Origin: Dirofilaria immitis
Lineage: Eukaryota; Nematoda; Chromadorea; Rhabditida; Onchocercidae
Direction: 5' to 3'
DNA length: 64,000 nt
Assembly: GCA_024305405.1 (NCBI GenBank)
Contig: JAKNDB010000092.1
Location: 3,255,501-3,319,500 of the forward strand
In this document: in pieces, positions 52,444 through 64,000 of the stretch
Position numbering within the stretch: the stretch's first letter is position 1
How the letters are laid out: each line of letters opens with the position of its first letter
Notes under the pieces: generated by a model
Seen by the model: only the letters and a program-made list of their open reading frames with translations
What the model was told of the DNA's origin: nothing
The model's database searches: none
Translations under genes and position numbers: made by a program

Positions 52444-54072
52444 TTATACTTTTACTGATCATCCTGAACAAAAATCCATGTCAATGCATGAGATTGCTCA
52501 GGTTACTTGCATTCTTGCAAGTAATGATGCAAAACGATGGCTCAGATCTAAATTGTTGAATAACTAAAAATAGTGTATTTAAAGTCAGATTTAACTGCCA
52601 AATAAACACCTGATAGTTAAGCCATATTTCAGAAAAACTTACAATTTTAACAAAGCATTAAAAGAGTAATTCAAAAGCTACATTTACGAATAACTCTAGT
52701 CTCCCATAATGAGTGAAAACAACTTTTGGTAGTTCTGGCATTTTTATCGTTTCCCAAATAGGAAAAAGCATTGATAGAATGTAGGATAAGAGACATCAAA
52801 CGAAGTTAAGTAATGCATATTATTCACAAAAAAAAAATTCCAATTTCTAATGGATTGAGAGAAACTGTTTGAAAGAAAAAACCGGACTACTCTTGAATTT
52901 TAACAAATACAGTACATCATATGTCACTTGTAAAGACTCATCATTTTAAAATAACTTAGTAATCAAATTCTATTCGTTCATATACAAGACAGATGTACTT
53001 CAATTTTTCTGCCCAATTTCATGGTTTTCATCATTAATTTTCTCCCTTATTTTGCTTTTTGTAACAAAGAATTAGCGAAGCATACACAAAAGAACTAAAA
53101 GAAAAATAAATAAGATCAGTCTCGTTTATGGAAACACAAACAAGATATAATTCTAATCCATCATTCAATACCATTGCTTTTAGCAGTAGTGGTACTTATG
53201 TAGACTGAAAAAAACAAGTTTGGCCTTGCCAAATTCAAAAACTAATTTTAAGAAACTCTAGTTAAAGGTAAAGATTAAATGGAATATATGACAGACGGAA
53301 TTGGTATCTGAATACGTTTTGATGTTCAAATAAGTATACTCGGTGTACTGCAACGCCAACACGCCAACATCATACACAGATAAGGAAAAAGTCTTGGAGA
53401 ACTGGAAGAAAAAAATTTTAGCATGCTAATTCAAAACACTGTGAATAAAGGCAAAAAGAAATTAATGATATCTACTACTGCATAATAAATGATAGTTTGT
53501 TACTTCACAATTCACTACATTATTCTTGTACATCTTGAACTTAAAAGTTTCTTCACAATAACCATAAAAACAAATACGCAGTCATTAGAGAGAGAACTAC
53601 AAAAAGCTAGAACAAAACGGTATCATATTAGAAAAGGGAATCAATCATTCCTACCTACAATTTCATAATAAGTCAAAATATCTATTATCTTACTTTCGCT
53701 CAGCAGCATCGTTATTCTATTTCGTGGGTCAAGTCCATTTCTTCCAAGCTTGTTTCATATATGTGATTAATCATAATCTTATCATATCTATTTATCCAAC
53801 ATTCTCTGACAACAATACCAACAACTATTCCATAATGGAAATGTAATGGAAAAAGTGCATGACAAATATTGTACGGCTCCAATAAGCAGCACGCGGAAAT
53901 GCGCCATCATCTACTACTGCACCTACAAAATGCAAATGTCTTGTTGCATCGCGGCTATTTATCCTCAGTGTTGAAAACACAGAACTCCTGATTCCTTTAG
54001 GAAAAAATGGAACTGAACAGGAAATATGGAAGATAAGTAGTGCTCTTTGGTGGATGCAATGCAATAATAAAT
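52444..54072. other. Upstream region of the DGK gene
   Basis: No further DGK exon needed: the ATG at 52443 and the first C1 domain join in phase. The minus-strand frame at 54064-53825 (contains RDATRHLHFVGAVVDDGAF) has fair composition but no splice context. The region should contain the DGK promoter and leader. Confidence 0.4.
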
Positions 54073-54238
54073 AGGAGGAGGATAAAGGAGGGAGGGAGGA
54101 TAGGGAAGGAGAAGGAGAAGGAGAAGGAGGAGGAGGAGGAGGAGGAGGAGGAGCAGGAGGAGGAGGAAGAGGAGAAGGAGGAGAAAGAAGAGAGGAGGAG
54201 GAAGAGGAGAAGGAAAGGGAAAAAGAATAGAGGGGAGT
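54073..54238. repeat. GGA/GAA polypurine tract
   Basis: About 165 bases almost entirely purine on the plus strand, largely GGA and GAA units with only a few pyrimidines. Open frames through it code Glu/Arg or Ser/Leu runs and are artefacts. Such tracts can form triplex DNA, and their length is easily miscounted. Confidence 0.95.
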
Positions 54239-54380
54239 ACTTCAAGAGGAAAGCCATGAGATGGATAGAAAGCTAAGTGCATATATGCAGAAGGTATCAC
54301 CGAAACGATATTTCATTTAACCTTTGGTCTGATTCTCTTCTTTTCTAGTAATACTGGCTTATACCACACTATATCTGCCT

Positions 54381-54565
54381 GCATGCATCCATCTATCTAT
54401 CTATCTATCTATCCATTCATCCACCCATCTATCTATCTATACAGCCATCTATCCATTCATCCGTTATCCAACCTATCCATCTGTCCATCAATCCATTCTT
54501 CGATCCATTCATCCATTTATCCCTCTATCCATTCATCCATCTATCTATCCTTCCATTTATCCATC
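54381..54565. repeat. ATCC/ATCT degenerate tetranucleotide repeat
   Basis: About 185 bases of ATCC, ATCT and ATTC units on the plus strand, heavily interrupted. The 89-codon frame across it (Ile/His/Pro/Ser runs) is a repeat artefact, not a gene. Confidence 0.95.
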
Positions 54566-55620
54566 AAGCAGAGAATCTTTGAATCCACAAGCAGTACTGC
54601 TCCCTTTTCCTTTGCGCCATCCATTCAGAACGTATGTGACTTTAGTAAATAAAGCAGCAGGATGACCGCAGATTGATCTTGAAAGCAACTTTCAGAATAA
54701 TCTTCTTCACATGTCTCTCTCCACGTATATAACTTTTGCACACGTTACATATGAATGTGACGGTTTAGCATGTGAATGATTATGCAGTGAAAACTTGCCT
54801 ATTGGTTGTTAGTTGATTCGACTTAATATTAACGAAATTACTGATATACTTTTTTATATGTGTACGACTGAAAACTGTAGTATTGGGCTCCTCAACGTGA
54901 CTGACTTTAGAATGGAAATCAAATACTGTTTCTAACAAAATTCACGTTTGAGTGAATCACGAACGACCTCACTTCTTTTTTTTTCGAAACATACATCTCC
55001 GTAAATCTGATCGTCATTGAATAAATAATGGTGAAGATTGCCGTTGGTCTGTTTAGGGAATTTTTGTGTAGGGAAATTTTTTGCTCGCCAAAAACTTTAA
55101 CTTTGAAGCCATCGGATCGATCTTTTGTATTCATTTATTCTTTTAATCATTTACATGAAGATTAAACACTAGAAATCTTCATTTCCCAAGCGAATCCATG
55201 CACATTAAATGAAATAATCTTCATAGATCTTTCTAAATACTCTGCGGTCATTTGTGTGCGCATTTCAGACTTATGCTTTTTTTTTTTTAGTATGAATTTC
55301 ACTATAGCAAGTTGCCGTACTGTATCTGTGATTTCAGAATATCTTTCGTTCAAAAATTTTTTAATCTGTGCATACACAAATAGTTAGAGAAGTACATGAA
55401 TAATTATATTCACTTAATCAATAATCGAAATTAAAAGCGTTTTCAGTGATTTCCTCTGGATGAAAAGTTGATAACATGAAGTAGCATCTCTTGTCGTTTT
55501 CCATTCACTCATATGAAATTCCTGTAGACATTTTTTTTCAAGACATCATTCCTCCGAAAGTTATGCTCAGAGCACGGGACAAATGTGATTTTACTATTCT
55601 TTTCTCTTTTCTCTCCTCAG
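54566..55620. other. Mostly featureless; two weak minus-strand frames
   Basis: Minus frames 55377-55162 (contains QIKKFLNERYSEITDTVRQL) and 55134-54919 (contains DRSDGFKVKVFGEQKISLHK) have coding-like composition but no start, splice or family support. The first one runs through an A12 tract. I do not call them. Confidence 0.35.
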
Positions 55621-55736
55621 ATGCCAGATTTTGTAGTGAAGATCAGCCACACAAGTATCGGAAAATTCATCCAGTAAGTCCAGTTTTGGAATATTGCTTC
55701 ATAGATACCCTTGATACGGATGATGGAGAATCAACG
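55621..55736 (+). CDS. Orphan internal exon candidate
   Basis: A 116-base open segment sits between a strong CTCTCCTCAG acceptor (AG at 55619-55620) and a GTAATA donor at 55737. In the open frame it codes RFCSEDQPHKYRKIHPVSPV and then an acidic stretch ending TLDTDDGEST, a composition unlike the chance frames nearby. Incoming phase is 1 and outgoing phase 0. I found no partner exons within several kilobases; the PDZ gene 6 kb downstream is on the same strand but nothing links them. Confidence 0.4.
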
Positions 55737-58430
55737 GTAATATGAAAACAGCACCAGTGCTGTTTTTTCTTCTAACATAATCACTCTCTTCTACTCTTTA
55801 TATATATGATGAAACTCATCATTCTATATCAAGTACTCTCGCAAAAACATTTATTTTTGAGAAAGAAGTAAGCGGAAAGAGGGGAGCGAGAGAAATGAAT
55901 TTGTCATAAAGAAGAAATGGCAATTGATATGAGAAATAGGAGTATTCTCGCGTTTAGCTACCACTCCACATATTCTTATTTCATTAAAATAAATGCTGCA
56001 GCTAATAAATGATTAATTTCGGTATAGTTCGGAAAAGATTCGAACTGTTAGAAGGAAAATGTATCGGATAAAGTTTCATTATATGAATTCAATATATGAA
56101 TCGTAAAATAAAAAAATGAAAACAGCTATTACTGGAATATTTCATTGAATACATATTAAAATAGATTCATTGCAATAAGTGAAATTTTAAATTTTAAGTA
56201 AAAATTTAAATTCTTTTCCATGATCCAAAGATATGTAATACGTTGTTGATGATGATAGAATATGCTTGAGTGAGATGAAATTTTTAACCAAAATAACTGC
56301 TCATTTCTAGCACATTATTCTTGATTTACACCACTCTGAAGATCACTTTCTGATAACAAAACATTGTATTGTAACTATCTGGTTGAAGATTTAAGGGTGA
56401 TTAACTATTTCGTTTCTGATACTTTTCTCGATCACTTCCAAAAGCTGTTACACATTCTTTTTACAAAACTAATAGTCTATTCTTGAAATTTTCTGATCAG
56501 AAAATTTCTGATCTTGAATTCTTTGTTGAAGAGAGTATTAACAGAGCAAACTAATGCAAGATGTGCCTCGCGTAATGTCGTAACATCGTTCCTGATTTCG
56601 AATTTAAGTAAACACATATGAAGTATTGGATTGCTCCTATTTTGAGTAAGAAAAGTCTGCATTATAGAATTTAGATTTATAAAATGTAAATAAAATTCAA
56701 ATTAGACAATTCATCATTGATTTCCGCACGAAAAATATACTATGTATTTTATTTGGAAGAAAAACAAGAATTAAAAGTAAAACCATGGACTGGAATTTTC
56801 TCTTATTTTATTGCATTTATAGCAACGTATAACGAAATATTAATGTCTAAATAATTAAAATTTGTTGGATACAATAACATTCACAAATATTTTAATTTGA
56901 TTTGTATGCTTATCATTTTTTGACTACAGTTAATGTAATATTTTATCCATTGTTGAAATATGTTTTGTGATTTTTCTCGGAAAGATTATAACGATTTCTT
57001 TACCAATCAAAATTCTTCCATGTTTCTAAAGGCATCATCTATTTTGGCTGATCCAAAATAAAAAATTAGAGAGAAAAGTACTGTAGCAACTAATATATTT
57101 CGATTTCGGACTAATACAAATATAGAGTATGCCTGTTCTTTAAATGAATTTTTCATCTTTTAACAAGACAATTTTCAAAACAGCTTATAACTAGAAAACA
57201 TAACATAATTTTTCTGAAATACGGATTTTTCCAAACCTGTATCATTTATTACGGTAATTTGTAGATGGTAATTTCTTTGTCGAGCAATTTACTTATTGCT
57301 TCAAGCGATTCATTTATGGTGAGGTAAAACTTCAAATAAGTTTGCAACTGAAATAGATGAATATGTCTAGGAAAGTTAGCATGCAGTTACCTTTTACAAG
57401 TATTCAATGTCCCAAAACATGATCTTTGGTATATTTGCTCAACGAAAAGGCTATTATCATTTGGCATAATCAAAAAGTGATTATTTTTTTATATCACTGT
57501 ATTATAAACCAGAATAAAAATATTTAGATCTATCATATGTTTGAGATGTCACTAAACAGTACATCAAATGATACAGCCATCATTTGCATTATTTTTCTGT
57601 TCTTTAATTTATGACAAAGATTTGATCCTCTTCATTCTTTGTTTAGCAGTTTGCTCAAAATAACAATATGAGTTAACTTCGCGGTCTTTCTTTTTTCAAA
57701 AAAGAAAGAATTTTGTTTTGTTCTGATAATTCCTACAAAAACCATAGTTTCGAATTTTTTTATTGCTAATTATGTTTCTTATGACTTCATCAGAATTATT
57801 ATTTGATCTTTTTTTAATTCTGCAGCAGTCAATTTTAATTATATATGAACAATTACCATAATTTAATTTGATTGCTTTAGTCCGAAATTTGTTATTTATA
57901 GTCGTTTTTCAAATTATCCTTTTAACGTTTTTCATTTCACTGTCTGTTTTTTTGCATTTATTATCAAATATTTCTTGTAAATTAGTGTTGTTGATATTTA
58001 ATTTTATGTTTTTTTTTCCTGCATTCTGGTGACTTTTCTTAATTATTTATTTTTTAACAACACCACTAAATGTTTTTTTTTTTTGTTACGAATTAGTTTT
58101 CTATCCGATAAATCAAATACAAGATCGTTCTGAATTAAAGACATGATCATTTTATCAAGATCAGCTGATATAAATTTTGAAATAATATGACTAGTTTTCC
58201 ACATTATATAGTTGCGATGTAAGTATCATTCAGTATGAGTTTAATTATACAATTATATATATTTATGAATCTTTAATCTTCGATTATTATTTATTTTTAA
58301 AATTCGCAGCTAATTTCAATAGAAATGACATATTACGTAATCAAAATCAATTTAATTTCAAATTTAATTTTGATTTGTCAACTTCTATAACAGACTATTA
58401 AAAAAAAATTTTTTTGTTAAAACAAAAAAT
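55737..58430. other. Gene desert, 2.7 kb
   Basis: Very AT-rich with long T runs; no exon, repeat array or RNA gene that I can support. Confidence 0.45.
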
Positions 58431-58589
58431 ATGGAAAAATGCTTGCGACATATTGGAAGAGAAAGAAAAAGTGTTATAGCAATCGAAAATGCACTAAAAA
58501 ACATTAACAGATCCATGAGCTGTAAATTAGAATATAAGCCTAAACAAATTTGGTTGGATGAAGAATCATTTAAAAGAGCATCATACTGA
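58431..58589 (+). CDS. Small ORF of 52 codons, unrecognised
   Basis: ATG to TGA without a break. The product begins MEKCLRHIGRERKSVIAIEN and ends LDEESFKRASY. It is basic, helix-prone and amphipathic, with a Trp near the end, which is less AT-driven than surrounding frames. There is no TTTCAG directly before the ATG and no clear donor inside. It could be one exon of a small coiled-coil protein or a chance frame. Confidence 0.3.
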   Translation: MEKCLRHIGRERKSVIAIENALKNINRSMSCKLEYKPKQIWLDEESFKRASY

Positions 58590-61500
58590 TGGCGTTCAAT
58601 AAGAAGTTCCGAAATAAACTAAAAATAATGCTAGAAATTATTATAACATCCACCAAATTAGCATTTTCAGTTTTGTTTAAAATTTTAATTTGAGCATTAG
58701 AAATCGCTCGTTTAAATTCGCTTCCATATTTTCCAATATTTTTATTTTCTGTGTTGATTTTTAAAAAATTTCTATTTTATCTAATATTTCCCTGCTTTGA
58801 TATCAAATATTTGAGTTAACAATTAATTTTTAAAGTATAGCTCATCATTTCTTTTATGCTTGGCTATTGGATTCTTGGACTTCAGTAGCGCTAGATAATT
58901 CCAATTGGATGAAGCTGGGTATGACTGATTGCTTATCTTATAAAAAGAGTCTTGGGATCATTAGTTAAAGTTTTTCCTCTATTTCCTTTAATAAAAGATG
59001 ATTTTACTAATAAATCAGTCATATTGTTATATAAGACAGAAAATGATTTCTCATATTCCACTCATATCATTTATCTCTATTGGATAATTAACATATTTAT
59101 CGTTGGAGACGATTTGTTGTGTGATTGGAAATTGGATAAAACTAAATTAGTTGTAGTCGAAATTCTATAATAACGAACTTTCTTCGTTACAATGAAGATA
59201 TACAAGGCAACTGATAATAATTTCGCTTATCTGATAGTAAGGAATTGATCTAGATAACTGGTGTTAGAAATTAATAAAGTTGAGTTTGAAAGTGCCATTC
59301 GTGTCGATAAGAGCAAAAAGTAGAATATACGACTGACAAATGAAGCTGAAGCTTCTCATGATTCAAGAAAATTCTTTTTATATGGATGATGGATAACATT
59401 CTATCTTGATAGTGAACGTTGACTTACATTATTGTTAATTATACAAAAGGTTGCTTATCGCGACAAGGGATAAAAGAGAGAGAGAGATAATGCTTGCAAT
59501 AAATATTTCAATCAATGATATTATCTTTAATTCTTGCGACATCCTAATGGCACACAAGATCAGAAGATGAGAGAACAAAGAGTTTGCATCGATTCTCTAA
59601 GAAATATTATGAATTCCTATTGTATAAGAAATATCTTGATTATTTTGCCATAGCGATATAAGATATTTCCATACTACCAACAATTTAGATATGCGCTGTT
59701 TCACCATTTTATTATTATTAATCGATCTTTCTACTTACCTTACCATAACTACATGTATGATTTCACTAATGAAACCAGAAATGAACAAGTCAAAGATTCT
59801 GGATTCTACAAGAAAGACGTGAAAAATTAACGTCATTCATCAATCCATTAATTTATACTCAGAATGCGAATCTATCTTTTGCGATATTTTTAAAAAAGTT
59901 AAGTGATTGAAATGATTTGTTAGATTAAATATGATTCGAACAAAGTGGTAACTTGCATTAACTTTTACATTAATGCAAAGATTTATATCGAGCAAATGAT
60001 TTCCATCATCGATTATTCATTCCATATAATAATGATGAAAAGCTTGAAATCTTTCCTGCTTTATTGCTTCTTACATTTAACAAACGCAAAAATAATTAAA
60101 ACAAATAAGTAGGAAGAAGAAAGAGTGAAAATAAACAGTAACATATCTTCATAACTTGGCCAATATCATTGCATACACCTTCTCAGTGATTATTTCATGC
60201 AACATATTTATTTTATCGCTTTTGATTTCATAAATTTAATAATGGTAGGTGATATATCACTTTCAGATTACAATTAAACAAAAGAAATGATTTGAATAGA
60301 TGGGAATAAAATAATTTCTACCATTCATCTCCGATATTTTATACTTTAAAATGAGCTTAAAATCAAAATGAAACTGTAAATGACAACGCACAGTGTTCGT
60401 CTGTTATTTCAAATTTTCTAATTTTTACTGTCAAGAGTCTCACTAGTAATGTATCGTATTTCGGAAAAAAGTTGAACATCTTTCATTCATTTAAAATTTT
60501 TCGACATCTAATAATCTTTTCCATTTTCATATTGCTTTTAATTGCTGAAAACTTTTTATTCTTCATAAGGCAGTATACATTTTCATTACAATGAAATGGT
60601 AGTGATAAAAACTATTAAATTTTAACATGATTTATTTTTCAAAACCCTCTTCTCAAACGTTGTCTTTTCCACATCCAAGTACCGCATGAAAAATATAAGA
60701 CTTTTTGATAAATATAAGAATTTTAATTCTAAAATTTGACAACTGAATCAATCGCCATCTGAAAAATTATTGAAGATCAATAGGCCTTTTAAGCTCTTAG
60801 CCACAGCCTTCATAATTTCGTGCTAAAAATTTTACGATATGAATTAAATTCTCAAAATTCTTTTATTGGGTTTTTAATACGAAATACCAGCTTCAAGTCA
60901 TAACTTTTCAATAAAAATAACCTACATTATTCAGTCTTCGAATTCTCCCCAGAAAGAAAACAAGAAGCACTGATCTATAGACCAAATTATAACCAATTTG
61001 AAAGCAGAAAAGCTAATAAAATTTAATGTAATTTCAAGCAATAGATAAACATGGAAAATTTTTAAACTGATTTTAACAGCGTTAAAAATGATGAGCAGTC
61101 ACTTCAAATTTGATAAGATTCTGTTTTTGTTCTATCAATCTCATCAAATTCGAGCTAGGATTACTCAAATCATGCTAATTTACTTGTTTGAACATCCTAT
61201 ATCGAATTTTAATAAGAAAGATAGAGCAGGAAGCAATTAGCTGAAAAAAAATTAATTTATCGCAAAATTAATTTTTCGATTCATATTTCTTTCGCTGTAT
61301 ATAATACACTATGATATTTCGATGGAATATTAATTGCTAATAATATTCAAAAAGTCCAAGTAAATTTATGAAAATCATAGAATGAATTTTTACTGCTTTT
61401 CTTTATATGTATTAAATTCATAACAGCAAAATGCTCACTTCATAATAGTTTTTGCTCGATTTTCAACCATAGCTAAAAGTAAAAGAATAAATGGGATGAG

Positions 61501-61678
61501 TAAGGAAATAATGTGTATGAATGAATTTGAATATTATCAAAGATTTGAACTAATAAATTTTTAGAATGGTTTATAAAATAGTCAACTTTAAACAAATGCA
61601 CTAATTGCATAGTTTGTTTTGTGCATAGTTTGGTGAATGAGACGTATCATCCTTTCGCTGTCGGAGATTTAAGGAAAT
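58590..61678. other. Gene desert, 3 kb
   Basis: AT-rich, no supported exon. A short (GA)n run lies near 59477-59487. The 72-codon frame at 58952-59170 has no splice support. Confidence 0.45.
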
Positions 61679-63940
61679 ATGTCATCCTCTGTTTCTGAGC
61701 CAGAAAGGATGGTTGTTGAAACTGATTTTTGACGAGGTATGGTAGTGAAGAGATCGCAATAAAAATAGATTGAGTGCATCAAGATAAATTGATTTAGAAA
61801 TAAGCATTAAAATCATATTAACGAAGAAAGCGGAATAAAATTAAAACCGAATAAATTAAAATTGGATGAATTGAACTTTTTCTCATAATCGCAAGTTTGA
61901 TTATTCATTAAAAACAATCAATTATTGACAAATGAATGCGCAAAAACATCAGCTAAGATTATTACCGGACATTAGTCACAGAAAGTATGTAACGAATTCC
62001 ACTACTCTGCATTTAAATACTTTAAACTTATGATTCAAATAATATCGAATACTTTTCTGTCCGCATATTGCACTCAGATTATAGGGAAGATATCGTTATA
62101 CTAAATGATGGTGGGGCGATCATTGAGAAAGGTTTGGTTTTGCATGGTTGTAAGCCATCTGTACGAGTGGGTGATATTATCATTGCTGTTAATGATAAGC
62201 AGTTCGATACAAATGAAGATTTAACTCAAGTCTGTTACAACAAGTCCGATACAAACTTTAACTTTCTGCTTTAATCCTCTTTATCCAGGAAATTCATTTC
62301 TCACCGAAGGATCTTAAATTCGCCACTTTCCTCATTAATCTAACTTTAGCTCTTAACGCAAGCAGCGCAATCAGGTACAAAATTAACCCTTACGGTAAAC
62401 CGTCAAAAGAGTGAAGTTGAAGCAGACAATAAAATTGACCGCTACGTAATCGAACTGAAAAAAGCAATGACAATGAATCTTTTGGATTGACTCCAATTGT
62501 TGATGAAGATTGTGTAGGTCCCTGAATCAATTCATTTTAAAAATTCATTGAGAAATCTGAATTAGAAGCTCTGACTACGGTTTTTTAATAAATTAGCTAC
62601 ATATGCAAATATTCTAATTATTAGTGATATTATTCAAAAAATTTATGCATGGAAATATAAAATTTGAGATACAGGCTAACGATCTTTTATTACTATCAGG
62701 AAATAATGTTTAGTTTAACAATTATAGCAATCAAAACTGCGATTTTTTTCAAAACTATAATTACTTCAGATACTGTTCCTTTTTTTTTCTTTTGAACTTA
62801 TAATTTTGAATCAAATTTCCTTAAAATCATATTTTTAGATACTTGTAGAAAAGGTGAATGGGATAGCAGCTGAAGGTGGTGTTAAGGAAAAGATCATATA
62901 AAACGTATAAATGGTGAACCGATACAATCACTAGAGGATTTTGAAAAACTTATCAAAGGGCAGCAGAAAATTGTTCTTTACATTTCTCGCGGTCAAAAAT
63001 TACTAAAAAACAAGTCGAATTCGAAAAAAGGTAATTCATTTAAAGACAAAGAAGACTGAAAACGGAAATTTATCAAAATCTAACTTTTTAATCTACTGAT
63101 AAAACATATATTTTTGTTTAATCTATCTATTTAAATATAAATTAAATAATGTTGATATACTTGGTAATGAAGATGTCAAAATGCTGTCTTTCCGGAAATA
63201 TTTCCAAAATGATCATAAAAAGACGAAAAGGATGAAAAAGATATCTATTAATTGCCTTTAAATTCACTTTGAAAGAAGATCAAAAAACCTAAAAAAAGTT
63301 ATTCTAAAAACGAAAGAATAAATTGTTAACTTTAGGTTGTGAACGTGCATGTCCCTTACGAAAGCGGAGATGTTTTGGGTATAACAGTAAAAGATTTAAT
63401 AGTAACCAAAATACAAGATGGTTCAATTGGAGAAGCAAAATTTGAGGTAACTAAAATAATATAAATGCGAGGAAATTTGTAGAAATCGAAGAAACCTCAG
63501 GAAGTTTTATTTTTAAAATACAAGATTCTCAATCTTTGATTCTAACGGATCTCTATTATGAAAACATAACAAGTAACAAGAAGCAAATAAAAAGATATGA
63601 AACATGTTCAACTGAAAAATTCAAAATCCAAATTGATTCCTCTCTTACATAATTCCTATCGAGTAAATATATTAAGAAAAAATTTAATGAATGGGGTAAA
63701 ATGAGAAGGACCGTTTTTGTAGTTGGAAGATAAATTAATGGACATAAATGGAGTGAAATTAAGAGAGGATGAACAGCTATACGATCTGCTGCAGCGAATA
63801 AATGTTGACTTGGAAATAAATGTTATGAGAAATGTTGCTAAAAAGAAGATACTGCTGTGACGGCTGGTACATCGCCATCAGTTACCACTACTATTTACAG
63901 AGTTCTTATTTCACTTTCTGTCAGTTTTACCTCTTTTTAA
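61679..63940 (+). CDS. Multi-PDZ domain protein
   Basis: PDZ domains bind C-terminal tails of partner proteins and assemble signalling complexes at membranes. Exons: 61679-61736 (probable first, MSSSVSEPERMVVETDF), 62078-62229, 62375-62513, 62839-63030, 63336-63446 and 63723-63940. At least three PDZ units can be seen: the first around VRVGDIIIAVNDKQFDTNED, the second around VEKVNGIAAEGGVK and IKRINGEPIQSLEDFEKLI, and the third with VPYESGDVLGITV followed by LEDKLMDINGVKLREDEQLY. The carboxylate-binding loop resembles the divergent form of nematode tandem-PDZ proteins. Single-base losses at 61726-61730, 62379-62382, 62480-62483, 62888-62891 and 63840-63844, and a length problem in the A run at 63024-63029, break the frame. 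The junction between the first two exons is out of phase, so a mini-exon may be missing. The last exon, corrected, ends in a Ser/Thr-rich tail at 63940; the gene could continue past the window. Confidence 0.75.
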
Positions 63941-64000
63941 ACTGAAATCAAGGCATAATCTGTCATATTTAAGTTTACGAATAAGTTAATGAAGGCTTTG

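Noticed and set aside
54040..54300. Open frames of 78-111 codons in the GGA tract and its complement.
   Set aside because: They encode only Glu/Arg/Lys or Ser/Leu/Pro runs created by the repeat.
54383..54652. An 89-codon frame rich in Ile, His, Pro and Ser.
   Set aside because: Produced by the ATCC/ATCT tetranucleotide array; no splice or family evidence.
55162..55377. Minus-strand frame containing KIISFNVHG, similar to the start of endonuclease domains of LINE elements.
   Set aside because: The motif is near the end of the frame, nothing of the endonuclease or reverse transcriptase follows, and the frame runs through an A12 tract. Chance similarity.
1..64000. Mass pseudogenisation of the whole block as the cause of the frameshifts.
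   Set aside because: Catalytic motifs, splice sites and codon patterns are intact, errors are mainly run-length changes, and the essential P0 gene is affected while TCTP next to it is perfect.
1..64000. CRISPR arrays, bacterial operons, Wolbachia-derived inserts, tRNA and rRNA genes.
   Set aside because: I looked for spaced direct repeats, prokaryote-type ORF packing and tRNA T-loop patterns and found none.

Overview
This is an AT-rich eukaryotic window from a nematode, most likely a filarial (spirurid) one. The evidence is many short exons joined by GT...AG introns with TTTCAG-type acceptors, trans-splice-like acceptors just before start codons, nematode-type gene products, and a ribosomal P0 / TCTP neighbour pair like the one in C. 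elegans. No bacterial, viral or organellar block is visible. I see no tRNA, rRNA or CRISPR.

Layout. 0.1-4.7 kb (+): C-terminal half of a P-glycoprotein-like ABC transporter whose 5' part lies outside the window. 5.0-5.9 kb (-): a small damaged gene candidate. 8.3-9.6 kb (-): remains of an aldo-keto reductase gene. 10.4-11.0 kb: a solo LTR with a 5-bp target duplication. 13.2-26.9 kb (+): four closely spaced genes, namely ribosomal protein P0, TCTP, a VHL tumour-suppressor homologue and an 862-residue helix-rich protein I do not recognise. 27-41 kb is gene-poor, with an orphan Cys-rich exon at 28.8 kb, a small single-pass membrane protein gene at 33.2-34.3 kb (-) and a GATA/TCTA inverted microsatellite at 34.9 kb. 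41.1-52.4 kb (-): a complete 22-exon theta-type diacylglycerol kinase (dgk-1/DGKQ). 52.4-61.7 kb is gene-poor, with a GGA polypurine tract, an ATCC-type repeat, one orphan exon and one small ORF. 61.7-63.9 kb (+): a multi-PDZ protein gene.

The most important property of the window is that almost every multi-exon gene, including the essential P0 gene, is broken by single-base length errors, mostly one base too few in A or T runs. In most exons, correcting one base restores both the protein frame and the intron phase. This points to uncorrected assembly indels rather than mass pseudogenisation. Automatic ORF calls here will therefore truncate or split genes. All proteins below are described with these breaks noted.

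The genes do not form one pathway. P0 and TCTP are both growth and translation-linked and may be co-transcribed. VHL (oxygen sensing), DGK theta (diacylglycerol signalling) and the PDZ protein are independent. I found no convincing new multi-gene system. The least explained items are the helix-rich gene, the small membrane protein gene, the orphan Cys-rich exon and the 5 kb minus-strand gene.
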